NCBI GenBank assembly: GCA_002633005.1
Contig: NMRA01000461.1
Coordinates: forward strand, 296,864-360,863
From: Phoronis australis
Lineage: Eukaryota; Phoronida; Phoronidae
Length of the DNA: 64,000 bases
Direction: 5' to 3'
Shown piece by piece: positions 1 to 12,702 of this stretch. Position numbers and translations under genes: made by a program. The notes under the pieces are model-generated. The model had not been told where the DNA came from, made no database searches, and was given only the letters and a program-made list of their open reading frames with translations. Positions within the stretch are counted from its first letter, which is position 1, and every line of letters starts with the position of its first letter.

Positions 1-2284
1 CCACTCAGTTATGGGCTTTACAAGCAGCAACATCAACATCTCGAAGTAACCAGTTCTCAATGTACACAAAGAGTGGGAGAAGTCAGTGGCATGCAACCAG
101 TCGCAATCCATCATATTCCCATTCTTCTCATGCAGTCGATTTTTGGGTCCCTTTCATAAAAGTGACTAAAAGACAGAAACTCGGTTACCATCTCACAATT
201 GTTGCATAACGTTTTAGTCAAGCAATTATGATCGCATCAAAATAGAAAACTAATTTACAAGTATTTCTCAGTAACTAACAGTGACTGTGTATTATCTCAT
301 AGAAGTTTACTCATGTGAGTTTCAATTCTTTTTCGGAAATTCTTGCGTGAAATGAAAGGCCTAATTCCTTTCTCAAATCTGAAGTCACTTCATGAAACAT
401 AACACATGGTTAACTTCTCACTTACAGTACATATATTTACCTTTGAGATAAACATATTTTAAACAATGTTGATTTACGTGTGCGTGACAAGAATTCCTTT
501 GTCTTTACGATAAACCAGAGCATACATGTACCTCAAACAGAGCAATTTCACTTTCTAAAAAGCATGCTAAATTTCAATACCACAGCTTCGATTCACCATA
601 TGTAGTTTTGTTCTGTTTTGGAATTTCTTTAGGAATCAGTAGAAAGTAAAATAGCAAAGTACCAATTGTAGGAACACGTGATTTAATAGTCTAAAGGATG
701 TTAAAATATTGTTCTTGTCTGTATGTGCAAAAACTCACTACGTTGCAGACCGGCTGGCGTAGTTTTTGGTTCTTGTTATATCAGCAGATTCCACAATTTA
801 GAACAAAGACAATGGCCAAAGGTGCCATTTTTCCAGTCTAACAAGTAGTGAAGTAAATGTCTTCCTCCTTATTACTTTTGTTGAATAGTTTGACAAACTA
901 AAGTTTTATTACAGTTCCACCATATTGCGTTATAAATTGAGGAATCTTCACTCTATGTGTCAATGTACATGTATAGAGAAGCTACCGCTCTACAATAGGT
1001 GGGGGAAATCTTTCTTGGCCACTCAAGTTAAATTGCCATTCTCCTGTTTTCCTCTGCTAATGTGATGTAAACAGAGTAATAAATATACAGCCTGGAGATT
1101 AACCAGTGTGCCAACTGGTTTACGACTGTTGAACCTCGGTTTATAAGACTGATATTGTGCACTCAGAAATTAGAAAGCTGGTAAAAAGCAATGCTGTAAA
1201 CAAAAGGATTCAAGGTGGTAGAATGTAAGAGTGCCAACAAAATACTAATTTATCACTGCCAGAACAACAAATTTTAGGGCAAATGAATCCTCAAGTATAA
1301 CACATGAATAGAATCTATAAAATACACTGTTTTTGTAACAAAAGTTGTTGGGTGTTTTGAGTACTACAGATGCTTAAACTGGAATCACAAATATCTATGG
1401 AAAATCAAACGTACAATTAACTTATTCAAAGTTTAGTACGTTGTTATGCACCTAAACTACTTGAATTCGAAAGTGATGGCTTTAAAATTAAATTGTTTAG
1501 TTCTAAATAAAAATGTACAAAGACCTAGCGGTGTGAATGAACCTATTGTTAGGAATATCTGATAAGTTGCGTAAGTTGCGTCTGAGTGCATGATAGAGCC
1601 ACTATATACTATCCCTCTTGCAGTTCTCTGGTAGAACTAGCAAAGTCAACAATGCAGGGTATTAAATAACGTTACAAGGCGTGGCCTGAGCTAGCTAATT
1701 CGATTACATTACTGGCAATCACTACCCTGGTGGTGGGTAAATGGGGATAGTACACGTATAACCTCCGTCAACTACCGATACTTAGAATGTATTTCTCAGT
1801 TTGTGCTTTTCTTAGGCTATTGTTTACAGCACCATCTGTTGCTTAACACATGAGCATGTTTAATATATATAAACTTCGCTTTTTGCAAAGAATGTAGCAA
1901 CTTAAAGGTTGGCAATTTTTCAAATAATGTTTTAAATGTGATTTATTCAGTCACGCACGAAAAAAGAAACAATATCCCATACGGAGGTACTCACGAAATG
2001 TTTCCCGTATATCTGACGGGCCGTTGATTATAGGAGACAACAAATGAGATAACAAATGCGAAGAACATAGGGTGTTTACGTAGGGCACGGTGTCCAACGT
2101 TTTGTTTGTACATAGAAAGCCCCCAACTTAGACACAACAAATCTAGACCATCGTTTTGACACCAGTAGCAGCAGCAATTACACATATGATGAAAACGACA
2201 ATCAAAGGGTGAATTCAGTACCATTCAGACACGTGCCTACCATTCACCTTAACAAAGGCAGGAGAGTATTTGATACCAAATCTA
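1..2284. other. Intergenic, nothing recognised
   Basis: AT-rich sequence with frequent stops in all frames. I see no domain-like translation, no long reading frame and no clear repeat. Two copies of the octamer TACATGTA occur (about 523 and 967). Confidence 0.6.
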
Positions 2285-5200
2285 AACGTACCTACTTGTC
2301 ATGCCAAAATTGCAAATTTGTAAAGACAACACGTTATCTGGTAACTTTTCTACAGCTAATTCGGACAATAACTAGGATCTCCAATTGTGTGAATATTCGT
2401 CAAATAATGAATATTGTTATTGAATTATGTGTATTCTTTGAATGGTATTAGTATTCGTTTTCTGCAAAATTGTTGTGGAGCGTTATGGGTACAGAAGCTG
2501 GCCAATGAAGTCTAAAACACCATCGCTTTGGTTAACGTTGTAATATAACAAAACTGTATGTACTGCATGTCTTTTAACTCTCTTATCTCTTCAACAAAGC
2601 AAAGCTGATGATCGGTGCTTCTTGTTATTAGTTATTCCGCACCTAATGACGTAATAAGCAATCTTGGGATATCCCGGCGGTTTCCAGTAATACATGGTTG
2701 CCGCACTCATGCACGTACGCATAGCTCCTTAAGTAAATGTACGAACTAGTCGATTTACTGCCCCGGTCAATCTCAATATCGTCATTAGCTCTAATGTTAA
2801 CACATTCCCCATGAAGTCGGCTTAACAAAAACCGCACTGAATCATGAGACCCCCGCGATCACGTTTACACCAGCTTCAAAACATTTTCGGGTCCTCGTGC
2901 GCTGCATTGGTGTTTACGACATTCCACGCGGCAATGACTATCTTTACACAATTAGGTAACTTACTATACTGCGCTGTGCCAAATCTTTCCTGTCGTGAAT
3001 TACCTAAACCGAATTCTCAATTCTTAGCTGATACAACGCTTTAGTCAAGACCTCAATAACGCTGGCAGGTCCCTTTCAAGGAAGAGATGGTTTTTTAAAC
3101 TTCCCTTTCACAGTCGCCGAATCCAAAATATACAGTTAAGAGATCGACAAGATGAAACACGCGCTTGAAACTGACAGGTCTCGGTTTATCAATGATTGAC
3201 TCGTTTGAACACATTCACGCGCCGTTTCGTGAGCCTTGCAAATCTCCAATCGGAGGTTCCCGACATGGTCACCAGATGGCTGATTGTTAAATGACATCAC
3301 AAACGGAAAAAGATGATCTAGCGTCCGATTGTAATAATTGTAATAAAATTTATTTCGGACTCACCTTTGTGACGGATTGAGATAGCATCAAGCCTCAGAT
3401 AAAAGCAGTCATTGAGTCAATAAAAATCACAAAGTGAATTCAGTCAGTATAATCTGTAAAATACATACATGTATATAGGAATTACTTCACAAAAAAAGTC
3501 ACTGGCCATTCAGGTACGACTAGCATGCTGTCGGTTCTCTGAATAATGTGCAGAGCTCCGTGATATTACAGCCATGGTGATGATCATTTTATCATTTCCT
3601 GTCATTGTTTGCTACACTCACTTCAGTTCCTGGATGTAACCTGACTGGTATGTGGAGACACATGACGTATTATTCTTCATAACCTGCTGAAGTCAAATGA
3701 ACAGACGAAACTTTAAATCAATATGAACTGTTTTATTTGTGCTGCGATTGTCCGTTTTTCTTTTGACCCTATCATGGTCAAATTATGATGCACTTGATCA
3801 TGAACTTAACCGAAAATCAATTCAACATAGTGATTCGTTCGACGTTAAACAACAGTTTTTTTTTTGTATTTAAAAATATCACCATTTTAAAACTCCCTCC
3901 AACTCAAATACCATCTTCTTAAGGAAAGGGATCCATCTGGACTGCATATACTCACCATAAAATTATTAGAAAAATCAATAATCTCTTCCAAAGTTCTCTC
4001 TTCGGACACACTTCAAGATTTCAATCTCAGCAGCTTCAAAGATGCGCGCAGTGAGTTTCTTATCATAACAATAGTTCAAACCAATTGCACAGGTTTTGAG
4101 CATCGCTCCCGATTTTATGCCATTTCGTATAGCTCTTTGGTTCTAAGCCTGTCCGAAATGTAATCTAGTTTTGGAGATTCGAACGACGACTCAGGTATTT
4201 CGTCAGTTTCCGTAGACAACACTCACTCTTTTATGTTCTGGGTCATCATATGACAAAGAAAAACCCATGTCACCGAAGACCATTTTATCCGACCACAGAA
4301 AACCGGGACCATCTGACAAGTTAGTCAAGAACTTCTTTCTGCATTAATATCTCTAGATGCGATATTAGCAGTCTCATCTGTGCACAGGTTCTTACGGAAT
4401 GTCGTTGAGAAGGACTGCTACGGTCATGTATCTACACAACCCGATTTGAGACGTTAACCTATGAACCCTTTGGCATCACTATTTACATGTCCAGGATCTT
4501 TCCGACAATCAGTACAGAAATATTTTTGAATACATTTATCTTCCTGTCTCAAAAACTAATTTTAACAAACGAGACAACCGCGGAAAGTTCTAAGAGAGGA
4601 ATGTTCATGGGTATAAATGTGTCAACACAGTTTCACCCACAACGAGTTGGCAATGAACTCGACCAGTAGAATTTTTCACGCTTACATGTAAATAACAGCA
4701 CTGGCCATAGCCACAATTGACCTATCGCCAGGATTTTGAGTGACGGCTTAACTGGCCATTCAGAACGCTTCATTATTGACTCACCTTCGTTTCCAAACCG
4801 CCATTTTACCCGACAAACAACACGTTGCTGGGTACAACTTATTGCTTGTTAGTCGACATTACGCAAGGGTGCGGAGCTTGCGATAGGTCAATTACGTGTA
4901 TCTGAAACATGGTTGAACTCGATAGATTGAATTTCTCCAAAACTGTTGGGCTTGTTACATCGATCAATCTGAAAATTTTCACCTCAAACAAACTATTCCC
5001 CAGGACATTTTTGATGATTCAGAAAGAGGACTGTCCCAACCTGTTTGCTCGCTAAATAAATGTTGCAGAAACTGCTTACAGTGCCATTAAGCGCAACAGG
5101 CTCTACGATTCCTGAAGCATCATATAAAAACGAGGCAGTTGATAAAATATCTCCTCTGGTTAACGTTTTTGTTTTTAAAGAGTTATTCTGAACTGAAAAT

Positions 5201-6310
5201 GTATAAGACTCCATTCAACACAATCTACCAAGGGCGCTTCCTAACGGTAAGGAGTCCTGCATTAGATTCTTCAACAGCGATCGTCAGGGTCTACGGCAGT
5301 AATAACACACTTCGAGTTGCACAAAAATGTGAGAAGGTGTAAACCACATTTGCAAAAAGTGGTGTGGTTATCCGAAAGAGATCAATATCGACGACTGACG
5401 GCACTGTGACAGGATTGTTATGGCCGCTGTCTTCCTATTAATTTTCCGAAGCAAATTTTGAAGAGCGATTCAGTCGTGGTAAGAAGTGAACTTCCATGGC
5501 AACTTACACGCAATGATTTCTGGAACTGAAAATAAAGAAGGCACTATTGCACGAACTGTCAAAATCGCACGCAGTCAGTTTTATCACAACATTCAGCATC
5601 AGCTGAAACTGGCAAATGGCCAAGTCTTATAAAAACAATATCCAACATTAATCTAAAGTGCTTTAGATTATTGTGACCGCTTACTGTTATCATTACAGTT
5701 ACTTGTATTTTTAATACAATCATTACTATTACAGGAACTCCATTTTCATTGACGTGGGCGTGACATATGTAAGGGAGAACTATGGGGTAGTTTAGCGTCA
5801 GGCTTTTGGACGCCATTGGAAACATGGAGTCACATGTCTCGTCGAAAAATGGAAACCAGGGAAACTCATGGCACCACGGCAGCATCAACGTGGACCGAAC
5901 GGACATTAAGCAGGTAGGGTTAAAAAAATAGCAATGCAAATGAGCAATTTAAGTGGCGTTTCAAGATCGGTAGGATCAGTTGGTGTACTTGAGGGTGAAA
6001 AGTATTTTCCTACTAAGTGTACAGTAACACAAAACAGACCTTGCACTTCATGTGAACTAAGTTCTTTATCCTTAAAAAAAATTGTCGCGTTACAAAGGAA
6101 TGAAACAAAAATGAGTGATCCTTAATTAACTCGTGTAACCATTCACTGTTAGTTAGCCATTTTCCCTGCGTTTTTGACCATTGGTGAAAACGATTGCAAA
6201 TTATGTTGGAACAAATGTACTCTCGTGGACAGGTAGCGCAACAGCGGAGAAAACTATCATCAAGTGGCCTGGAACTAAAAAAACACACTTTCAGATACAG
6301 TACTTGTTAA
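2285..6310 (+). repeat. Degenerate segmental duplicate of 58033-60600
   Basis: Blocks of this interval match, in the same order and orientation, blocks near the 3' end of the window. 2285-2520 matches 58033-58225 (shared word CTTGTCATGCCAA followed by TTTGTAAAGACA). 2600-2760 matches 58400-58760 (shared GATATCC, TTTCCAGTAA and related words). 5390-6300 matches 59740-60590, including a MAM exon and both its flanking introns. The left copy is longer because about 1.5 kb between 2830 and 5390 has no counterpart. The matches are imperfect, so the duplication is not recent. Inferred: a remnant of a tandem copy of the astacin/MAM gene. Confidence 0.75.
5735..5913 (+). pseudogene. Dead MAM-domain exon (relic of exon 21)
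   Basis: This stretch aligns without any gap to the live MAM2 exon at 60076-60254. Both are 179 nt, both follow an ACAG acceptor and both end AAGCAG then GTAGGG. In the frame of the live copy it reads GTPFSLTWA, stop, HM, stop, GRTMG, stop, and then stays open to DRTDIKQ. The three stops (TGA, TAA, TAG) stand where the live copy has Tyr, Tyr and Ser. Flanking introns are also homologous, so this is a genomic duplicate and not a processed copy. No other exon of a second gene copy is visible nearby. Unless the three stops are sequence errors, it cannot encode a MAM domain. Confidence 0.85.
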
Positions 6311-7036
6311 AAAATCTTGGCGAATCTACATCATGGATACTAGTCTGGGGACTATTCACTTCGAATACTGCTATACTTTCTTGAGAAAAATCACCCGATT
6401 CACTATTTTGGAAACACAGATGAAATGCTGTATAAAGTCATTCTACCTGATGAAGTTTTCAAATTCCCTTCCCGTCATTTTATATACATGTATGCGTGCG
6501 TGAGCTCAATGAACAAGGACAAGCTGCTGCTTGAAATCGTCATTGCTTTGTTTCCATCAAACGTCAAATATCACGTTTTCCTTGCCGTGTGTAAAAAAAA
6601 AATATGCGAAGTGTCGAGTACGTGACAAAGTGTTTCTTTTAAAAATTGAAACTAATGAAAACATGATTTGGCGTCAACATGAATTTAAAATCTTTACAAA
6701 CAACCGTAAAAAATAACTTGACCTCGAGCCGTCGAAGATGGATGTGCGTTTGGTCTTTTTGTGAACATTTTTGTTATTTGGCTGCAAATTTCTTACGAAG
6801 TCGCCGAAACAGGATACCGTGAATGGTATTGGAAGAAAGAACAATTGCCAATGGTTTGTTGAAACCTTGTTTTGTGTAAATTTATTGAGTTTTAGGTTAG
6901 CTATGGAGGGGGGGAAGTGAAGCACCCGTGGAAATTCTTGTCGGGAGTGTCATACCTTGTAGTTTTACATGTAGTGTATTGGGAACGATCAGAAGCTGAG
7001 GACGCCTGTGGTATCGACATAAAAAGCATAACCCAG
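6311..7036. other. Intergenic, nothing recognised
   Basis: No domain-like translation or repeat boundary is seen. Short open frames here are AT-rich and look like chance. Confidence 0.5.
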
Positions 7037-7493
7037 GCGTGCGTTCAGCTGACGCAAGTACCTACGCTAGGACCTAGCTAAAATCTAGTCAATGTTGCAT
7101 GTTTTCATTTGAAATACACGGCAATATCTCACGTAATTTCGCGATGTCTTGCTTTTTAGCGAGGTCCTATCGTTATTGAACAGGACTAATGCCTACGAGT
7201 AAGCACATTCTGGAGGGCTGGCTCAGTTAGTGGTAGCATATACAGATGACCCCGGACATTACACGCCTCAATAACTGCAGTGTGTTTGAGGCCCAGCACG
7301 GGCCCTTTTTATGTCGTTCTCAACTCAACCGAGTTCAGAGCGTGTCTAGACAAAACGTGGCGTGCCTTCAGCAACACTAGGACCAAGCTTAAGTCTAGCT
7401 AAATCCACGTGACCTCCTTCAAAATAACACGGCAATATCTCACGTAATCTCGCAGAGACTTGCTTTTTAGCGAGGTTCTATAGTTACTGAACA
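7037..7493 (+). repeat. Direct-repeat dimer flanking a tRNA-like unit
   Basis: About 145 bp at 7037-7183 is repeated at 7357-7493. Both copies share ACACGGCAATATCTCACGTA and then TTGCTTTTTAGCGAGGT. The downstream word GGCTGGCTCA (7218) also has a decayed echo, GGCTGGCCTCA (7498), so the arrangement looks like a head-to-tail dimer of one short repeat of roughly 300 bp. Confidence 0.7.
7211..7310 (+). repeat. tRNA-derived SINE-like unit
   Basis: TGGCTCAGTTAGTGG (7219-7233) fits the tRNA internal promoter A box. GTTTGAGGCCC (about 7284-7294) fits a decayed B box. A run of five T at 7306-7310 is a pol III terminator. The intervening sequence does not fold into a good cloverleaf by eye, so a SINE head or tRNA pseudogene is more likely than a working tRNA. 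Confidence 0.5.
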
Positions 7494-7966
7494 GGAGGCT
7501 GGCCTCACTCTGTTTAAGAATCACCCAAGATCTGACCGAGCCTTAAGCGGCCTCAACGGTAAGTTATTTTCGATCGGCTCTATACCCATTGGGGCAGGTT
7601 CTTCTATATTTTGTTAGTTGTACTCAGTCCGGTCTACCCTGCTTGGAAAATTCCCCACATTAAAAATGCGTACTTATCTACATGTACATAGATGTGGCCA
7701 AGCTCATGCAACGGAGTCAAGATATTCACTAGATGACAAAATGCAAATTCAATAACAGTTGGTTATTTATGTACAAATTAGCCATGTGCGTCTTTTAAGC
7801 ATCTTGCCGGATTCGTTTGGTTTGTTTCGTTCCCACCAGAATGTCCCAGATTCCTCTCCCAGTGAATAAGCGGTTGTCTACTTGATTGAGTTTTGATCGA
7901 GTGCAATCGTTTTCGAATCAAGCCACGTTTCATGGCTTCTTTTAATCAGTCTATTTTTTCATACAG

Positions 7967-8128
7967 AAAATTTCAGACATAACTATTGAGGAACATGTAC
8001 TCACAACCAACGAGTCGTCAACAGACCCGTCGGTTCCAATAATCAAATTTGTAGTCGCCCATGCGTGGCGCTGGGTGGATGCCTGGAACAATTTGGACTC
8101 TGACATCTTTCCACCTCCAGTGTTATAG
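7967..8128 (+). CDS. Candidate terminal exon of an upstream gene (weak)
   Basis: A pyrimidine-rich tract ending ATACAG is followed by 53 open codons in phase 0 and a TAG stop. The translation begins KISDITIEEH and ends NNLDSDIFPPPVL. An AATAAA signal lies about 140 bp further on (near 8265). This could be the last exon of the same duplicated gene copy that left the dead MAM exon at 5735, whose donor is also phase 0. I recognise no domain, and an open stretch of this length can arise by chance. Confidence 0.22.
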   Translation, partial: KISDITIEEHVLTTNESSTDPSVPIIKFVVAHAWRWVDAWNNLDSDIFPPPVL

Positions 8129-8269
8129 CAAAACTTGGTAAGACATCAAACTATATGTACACGTTAGCAGTTTATCAACAATACATCTTGGGAGTTAAGT
8201 ACTGTCACAGTATTTCAGGGAAAGAGGTGACATTTAGTTTCCGAGTTTTTGTTATGCAATCGTAAATAA

Positions 8270-9099
8270 AAAAAATAGTTCAGACCCTACGTTCAACTGA
8301 TTTCATGTAACACTCAAAGTACAACGGGATGTTTCACGGTTTTTTGCGGCACTCGCAATTCCCACATGATTATGAAATGCAAAACATCTTGGTGGGAGGC
8401 GCCCATAATATTTTCAAACCTACTGTACGCGATAGACGTACGACGAATTCCTATCAATTTCGGAGACGTGGTTGAAGTGATCAATTAATAACGTACATGC
8501 GTTTGTAAAGTCGCTGCATCCTAATTTTTACTGTGCTTTCAAACGTCACCAAAGATCATTTAATAAATGAAGGTGCCTAATTTTGAAAGAATGCCCAAAA
8601 AAATTCTTCACTGCAGTATTGAGGGGTGGTCCAAAGTCTAAAATCACTTCTATTTGTCCGGTAGCATTCATTTAAATCGATCGTTGGAATTACTTCCTCG
8701 TTGGTTTACTAGGTCATTTGTATACTGTCTCCTTCTCTGGGTAGTTTCCTTTGTTCTATTAGATTCTACATTGATTGACATAATGAGTTAGTTAGTTAAC
8801 TAATTAGTTAATCAATCAGTGAACCAAAACACGAAGGGCTTTTTTAATGCAGCCCGTTATTTCCCGCATTTTGGTAACACTGTTGGTATTTAAAACTAAA
8901 AGATATTCCCAACAGGTATGCAAAATAACAGTCGTTTGTGAAGTACATAATTTAACATTCGCTATCGGTATCGTCAAAATCACCAAGAGCTCTTAAAAAA
9001 TTCCAATACCACAGTAACTACAAGTTGAAGGAACAGAATATGAACAACAAGGATGAGTTCTTTTTGTTTTTTGACAGCTAAAGCAGGTAGCATTATATT
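8270..9099. other. Intergenic, nothing recognised
   Basis: AT-rich, stop-rich in all frames, no clear repeats. Confidence 0.5.
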
Positions 9100-9436
9100 T
9101 ATATTTTTTTTTCTCTAATCTGTTAAGGGAGGCAACATTTTTCCTCCTGAGAAAAGCTTTTAGACCTTTTTGGCAAATGTTTGCACAGCTGTGTGCCATT
9201 GTGTACCCACGTGATCAAGGTTTCATATAGTTTCTTTGTTGGGTTGTTCTGGATTGACACGGTATGGTGGAATGTATACTTTAACATGGTTTTACTAAAT
9301 CTGCTTCCTGCTCTAACAAAACCGGGCTTTCTGACTTTAAACCACATTGGTGAAATGCAAGTTAGTTCTGAAATTAGGCCACATTTAGTAAGACCGAGTT
9401 TAAGCCTTAAACCTGGTTTTGTGAAACCACCGTTAT
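9100..9436 (-). mobile_element. Loose PIF/Harbinger left end, inverted
   Basis: The reverse complement of this stretch matches 54129-54460 (shared words include AGTTTCTTTGTTGGGTT and GGTTTTACTAAATC) and, more weakly, 10013-10262. These are copies of one element's left end. This one points the other way from the element at 10013, so the pair forms a long imperfect inverted repeat around the 9437-10012 spacer. The spacer itself shows nothing recognisable. Confidence 0.75.
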
Positions 9437-10388
9437 GAAATCATCTGGCATTGGCGTCGCCAAACACATTAAGTGCGCCCACTGTGCACAGGAGGGGAAC
9501 GCCGACAGAGGTGTGAAAAAGGTCCAAAGACGGCTTCGTGTGAGGTCAGGTGGGAATCACAAAACCTCAGAATCTGACACTGAGATATGTTTTGAGGAGC
9601 ACATCATTTGCACCTAAATATTTTTTTATTCTTAATTCACTGTGATTGCTTACAACTCGGGCTTTATTGCTCAATTGTACCTAATTAATTCAAAGTTATG
9701 TAGTGCATGCACGGTATCCAGATTTTTACAAGAGTTACATGACTGCAATGGCAACAGCTTATATCAAAATGAATGCCATACCAAGAGTGTTAACAATACC
9801 CTTACTTTGAAAAATGTTTAGTTCATTCATCAGGTTTGTTATGAAGGTAGGACTGCAACAGGTACCTCAAATAACAGTGGTTGTCCTGAGCTGTCTATCT
9901 GTTGTGGTACGCGAATCTTTCGCTTCGGTTCCGATAACGAGAAGCGCCACTTAATGGGTATAATGTTTACTAAACTGAAATTTTATTCCACTTACATAGG
10001 GAATAGGTGGACATCATCACCCGATTTCATTAACGTGGTTTAACAGAACCAGGGTAGACTTAGACATTGTCTTTCTAAACCTGTGTGATTTTAGACCCGG
10101 CTTGAATTCCACCAACATGGTTCAAGAGTCTGAAAGACTGGTTTTGCTGGACAAGGGAGTCTGTTCAGTAAAACCAGCTTAAAAATATCAAAGGCACCCC
10201 AGGGACGGGCAAACCCAAGAAAGAAGCTATTGAAATTATTCAATGGAACTGTGATCACGTAGGTTTTAATGACAGCACACTGTTGTTGGTACTTGTAAAA
10301 TCAGTGCACAAGTTTTTCCTGGTGGCTCTGTCATCAACAAAATGAGTAGAGAAACGTCAGGAAACTTTTTTCCTGAGGAAAAAGGTTA

Positions 10389-10967
10389 ATGCTCTTAGAA
10401 GAATTAACTGATGTCAGAGATAACAAGAAAAGTGACGCCAAAACAAGTAAAAAGAAGCAACAGGTTTGGAGGGACATTGGGTCCAAACTGGCTGCACAGT
10501 TTCCGCAATCATAAAAACGCAACGATGAACATTAAATGACTTTTCGAAACACTCAAATATGAAGGACAAAAAGGATCTTTCAACACTAAAAAGTAGCAAA
10601 GGAAATCGGCGGAGGACCAAAGGAGATGGAACTCAGTCAGTAAAACCAGGTAGTGTTAGACTTGATCCTAAATGATGACGTCATCAGTCCTGGCCGAAAT
10701 GCTTACGACGATGATTCCCTGCTTTGCCAGTCGGAATCTACGTACGAGGGACACACTTCAACAGGTACGGGTCAACATTTGAATGTGATGCCTTCAGGTC
10801 GGCCACAGTCGATGCAGTCCACAATAACTCAGATGTTACAGGAAGAGCAAGTCCCGATGTGCTCATGGAGACTTGTACCCGGGACGAGCCGCGAAAGGAA
10901 TAGACAGCAGACACCGTTTCCCTTTTCGATCCCCGCACATGGTTTGAGTACACGGAGTACACCGTGA
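10389..10967 (+). pseudogene. Harbinger Myb/SANT-like DNA-binding protein, fragments
   Basis: A 41-codon piece (10389-10514) begins MLLEELTDVRDNK and contains KKKQQVWRDIGSKLAAQF, which fits the helix pattern of the Myb/SANT-like second protein of Harbinger transposons. Further downstream (10690-10790) the phrase YDDDSLLCQ then YEGHTSTGT is echoed in the copy at 54978-55050 as YGDDALLDQ then FEGHTATST, so this part was also coding. Stops separate the pieces, so no full protein is encoded. Assignment rests on motif resemblance and on the transposase next door. Confidence 0.6.
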
Positions 10968-11869
10968 GGCAACCAAGAACAAGTCTACTGCACCCCCTAC
11001 TGAGGGCTAAGTATAGAGGGTGCGCCACAAAGCCACCAAGCTCCATTGCGCCTGCGATGTCCTGTTTATGCCAGGAAAGCAAAGAAGTCAGAAAAGCCGT
11101 CAAGTTCCCGAGGTAGGCAGCCTTATTCGTGTATGAACTTACATTTACATACACTGTATAAGCCCCGTTCTTGGAAGGCGTTTTTGCGGAGATACTTGAA
11201 TAAATAGTCTCCATATCACGGGAATTTTTATGCATTAGAACAAAAAATGCGGAACCATTACAGTTATTCAGACGCGTTAATATATAACGTCGTCAACTGA
11301 TATTTCACTGTTTGAAAAAGTTATATATTCACAATGAATAATTATAAACCAACCATAGAGGTAAATTAACCATTAATGTTTATGCCGACAATATATAATT
11401 AAATTTTTGACTGTTTGTGAATTTTAAATGTCCGATTAACGAAGAATCAGTGAGTTGTATCAATTTTCCTCACTTTTATATAGATTTTTGTGTAACCACG
11501 GTTATGGACCTCAAGTAAAGAGTTCTTTTTTAAGAAAAGAAATTATAGAAAGAAATAAGTACATTAATGTAAGAAAAAACACTCACGATTTTTACCGTGA
11601 AACCAGATTTTATTAATTTTTGACAAGTGCATCAAACATATGTTTGTTGTTTTCAGTTCTTGTGAACAAAATAGATGAATGTATGTATTTATATACGTGT
11701 ACATCAACAGAAGAGTCTATGGCTTTTTATGAATTTGCATTCCACGCACTTCTTTTTTATTACGTGAAATGGTTTTGAATCAGCAAACGTGTGACCACTG
11801 GTCATCTTTGCCCGCCATGTGCAACAACATTGATGTTGACGTCTTCATCACCATCATCTTCTTGAGGAC

Positions 11870-12702
11870 GAGTTTAATCTTGACATGTTGTGCAGTAGAC
11901 ACAACAACACAGTGAATGCCTGGGCAGTGTCCGTTGGGCACCTAAGTCGAGAATCTATGCAAATGCAGGAGAAACGTCTCTTAAGTGCCCCAAAACCCTC
12001 TTTATGATATTTCGACTTCGTTTGTGGGAAATATTATAACGCACCTCTGCATCTCTGGTGGTCGTAATACAGGGATCAACAGATATCTTTCACACGGATA
12101 TCCATTGTCGCCAAGAAGTGAACCCCAGATCCTTCCATTTTAAACCTTGTCTGCCAGTGTGCTGTTGCGAAATATTGTGCTGTAGTGGGTTGATCCAGTC
12201 CAACGAGTTACGACATTGCGAATCGTCATTGATGAGTCGCATACTGCCTGTGCATTCAACGAGTAGTACCCCTTCCGATTGACGTACGTGACAGGATTCC
12301 TGATTACTCGTGGATAAGCAATTTTGATGTGTGCACCATCAACACAACCGACAATTTCAGGCAATTCGCAACGCGAAAAAAATCTTTTTGATTCTGTTGG
12401 CTTCTGCCGTATCGGGTATCTTAATGTACTGTTATTTCAGTGATGTCATCGCCTCGCTTACCCTCCGCACAATCCTGCAGACAGATGCCACACTAAAGCC
12501 GCTCAGGTTGCCGGTTGCATTGAATTGCAAACTGGTGAGCACTTGTAGCGGCTCTGGCGTAATACTCTGGGATCTCAGGGTTATATGTGCTTATGAGGTC
12601 CTTCATCGTCTGTTTTGTCATTCGGAACCGGTTTTTGAAGTATGTCTCGTCATAAAATTCAAAATAGTTAACTCTAGCTCTAAAATTGCCTCGGCGACCC
12701 AC
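11870..12702 (-). pseudogene. HARBI1-like DDE transposase, broken
   Basis: Read on the - strand, the pieces run in order. First is an N-terminal part with RVNYFEFYDETYFKNRFRMT (12702-12493). Then comes VCRIVRRVSEAMTSLK and IKIPDTAEA, then GCVDGAHIKIAYP, YVNRKGYYSLNAQAVCD and VVTRWTGSTH (12364-12140), then SLLGDNGYPCERYLLIPV, then YNISHKRSRNIIKRVLGHLR, and last LLCLLHNM near 11882. This is the whole length of a HARBI1-type nuclease. It is dead. In-frame stops follow SLK and ADKV, at least three frameshifts are needed, and the usual GSTHDS has Tyr for the catalytic Asp (codon 12182-12184). The usual Glu before RxxG in the last motif is Lys (12000-12002). Confidence 0.88.

Noticed and set aside
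10738-11235. 165-codon open frame on the - strand
   Set aside because: It lies inside the Harbinger element, half of it antisense to the Myb-like gene, and its translation resembles no transposon protein.
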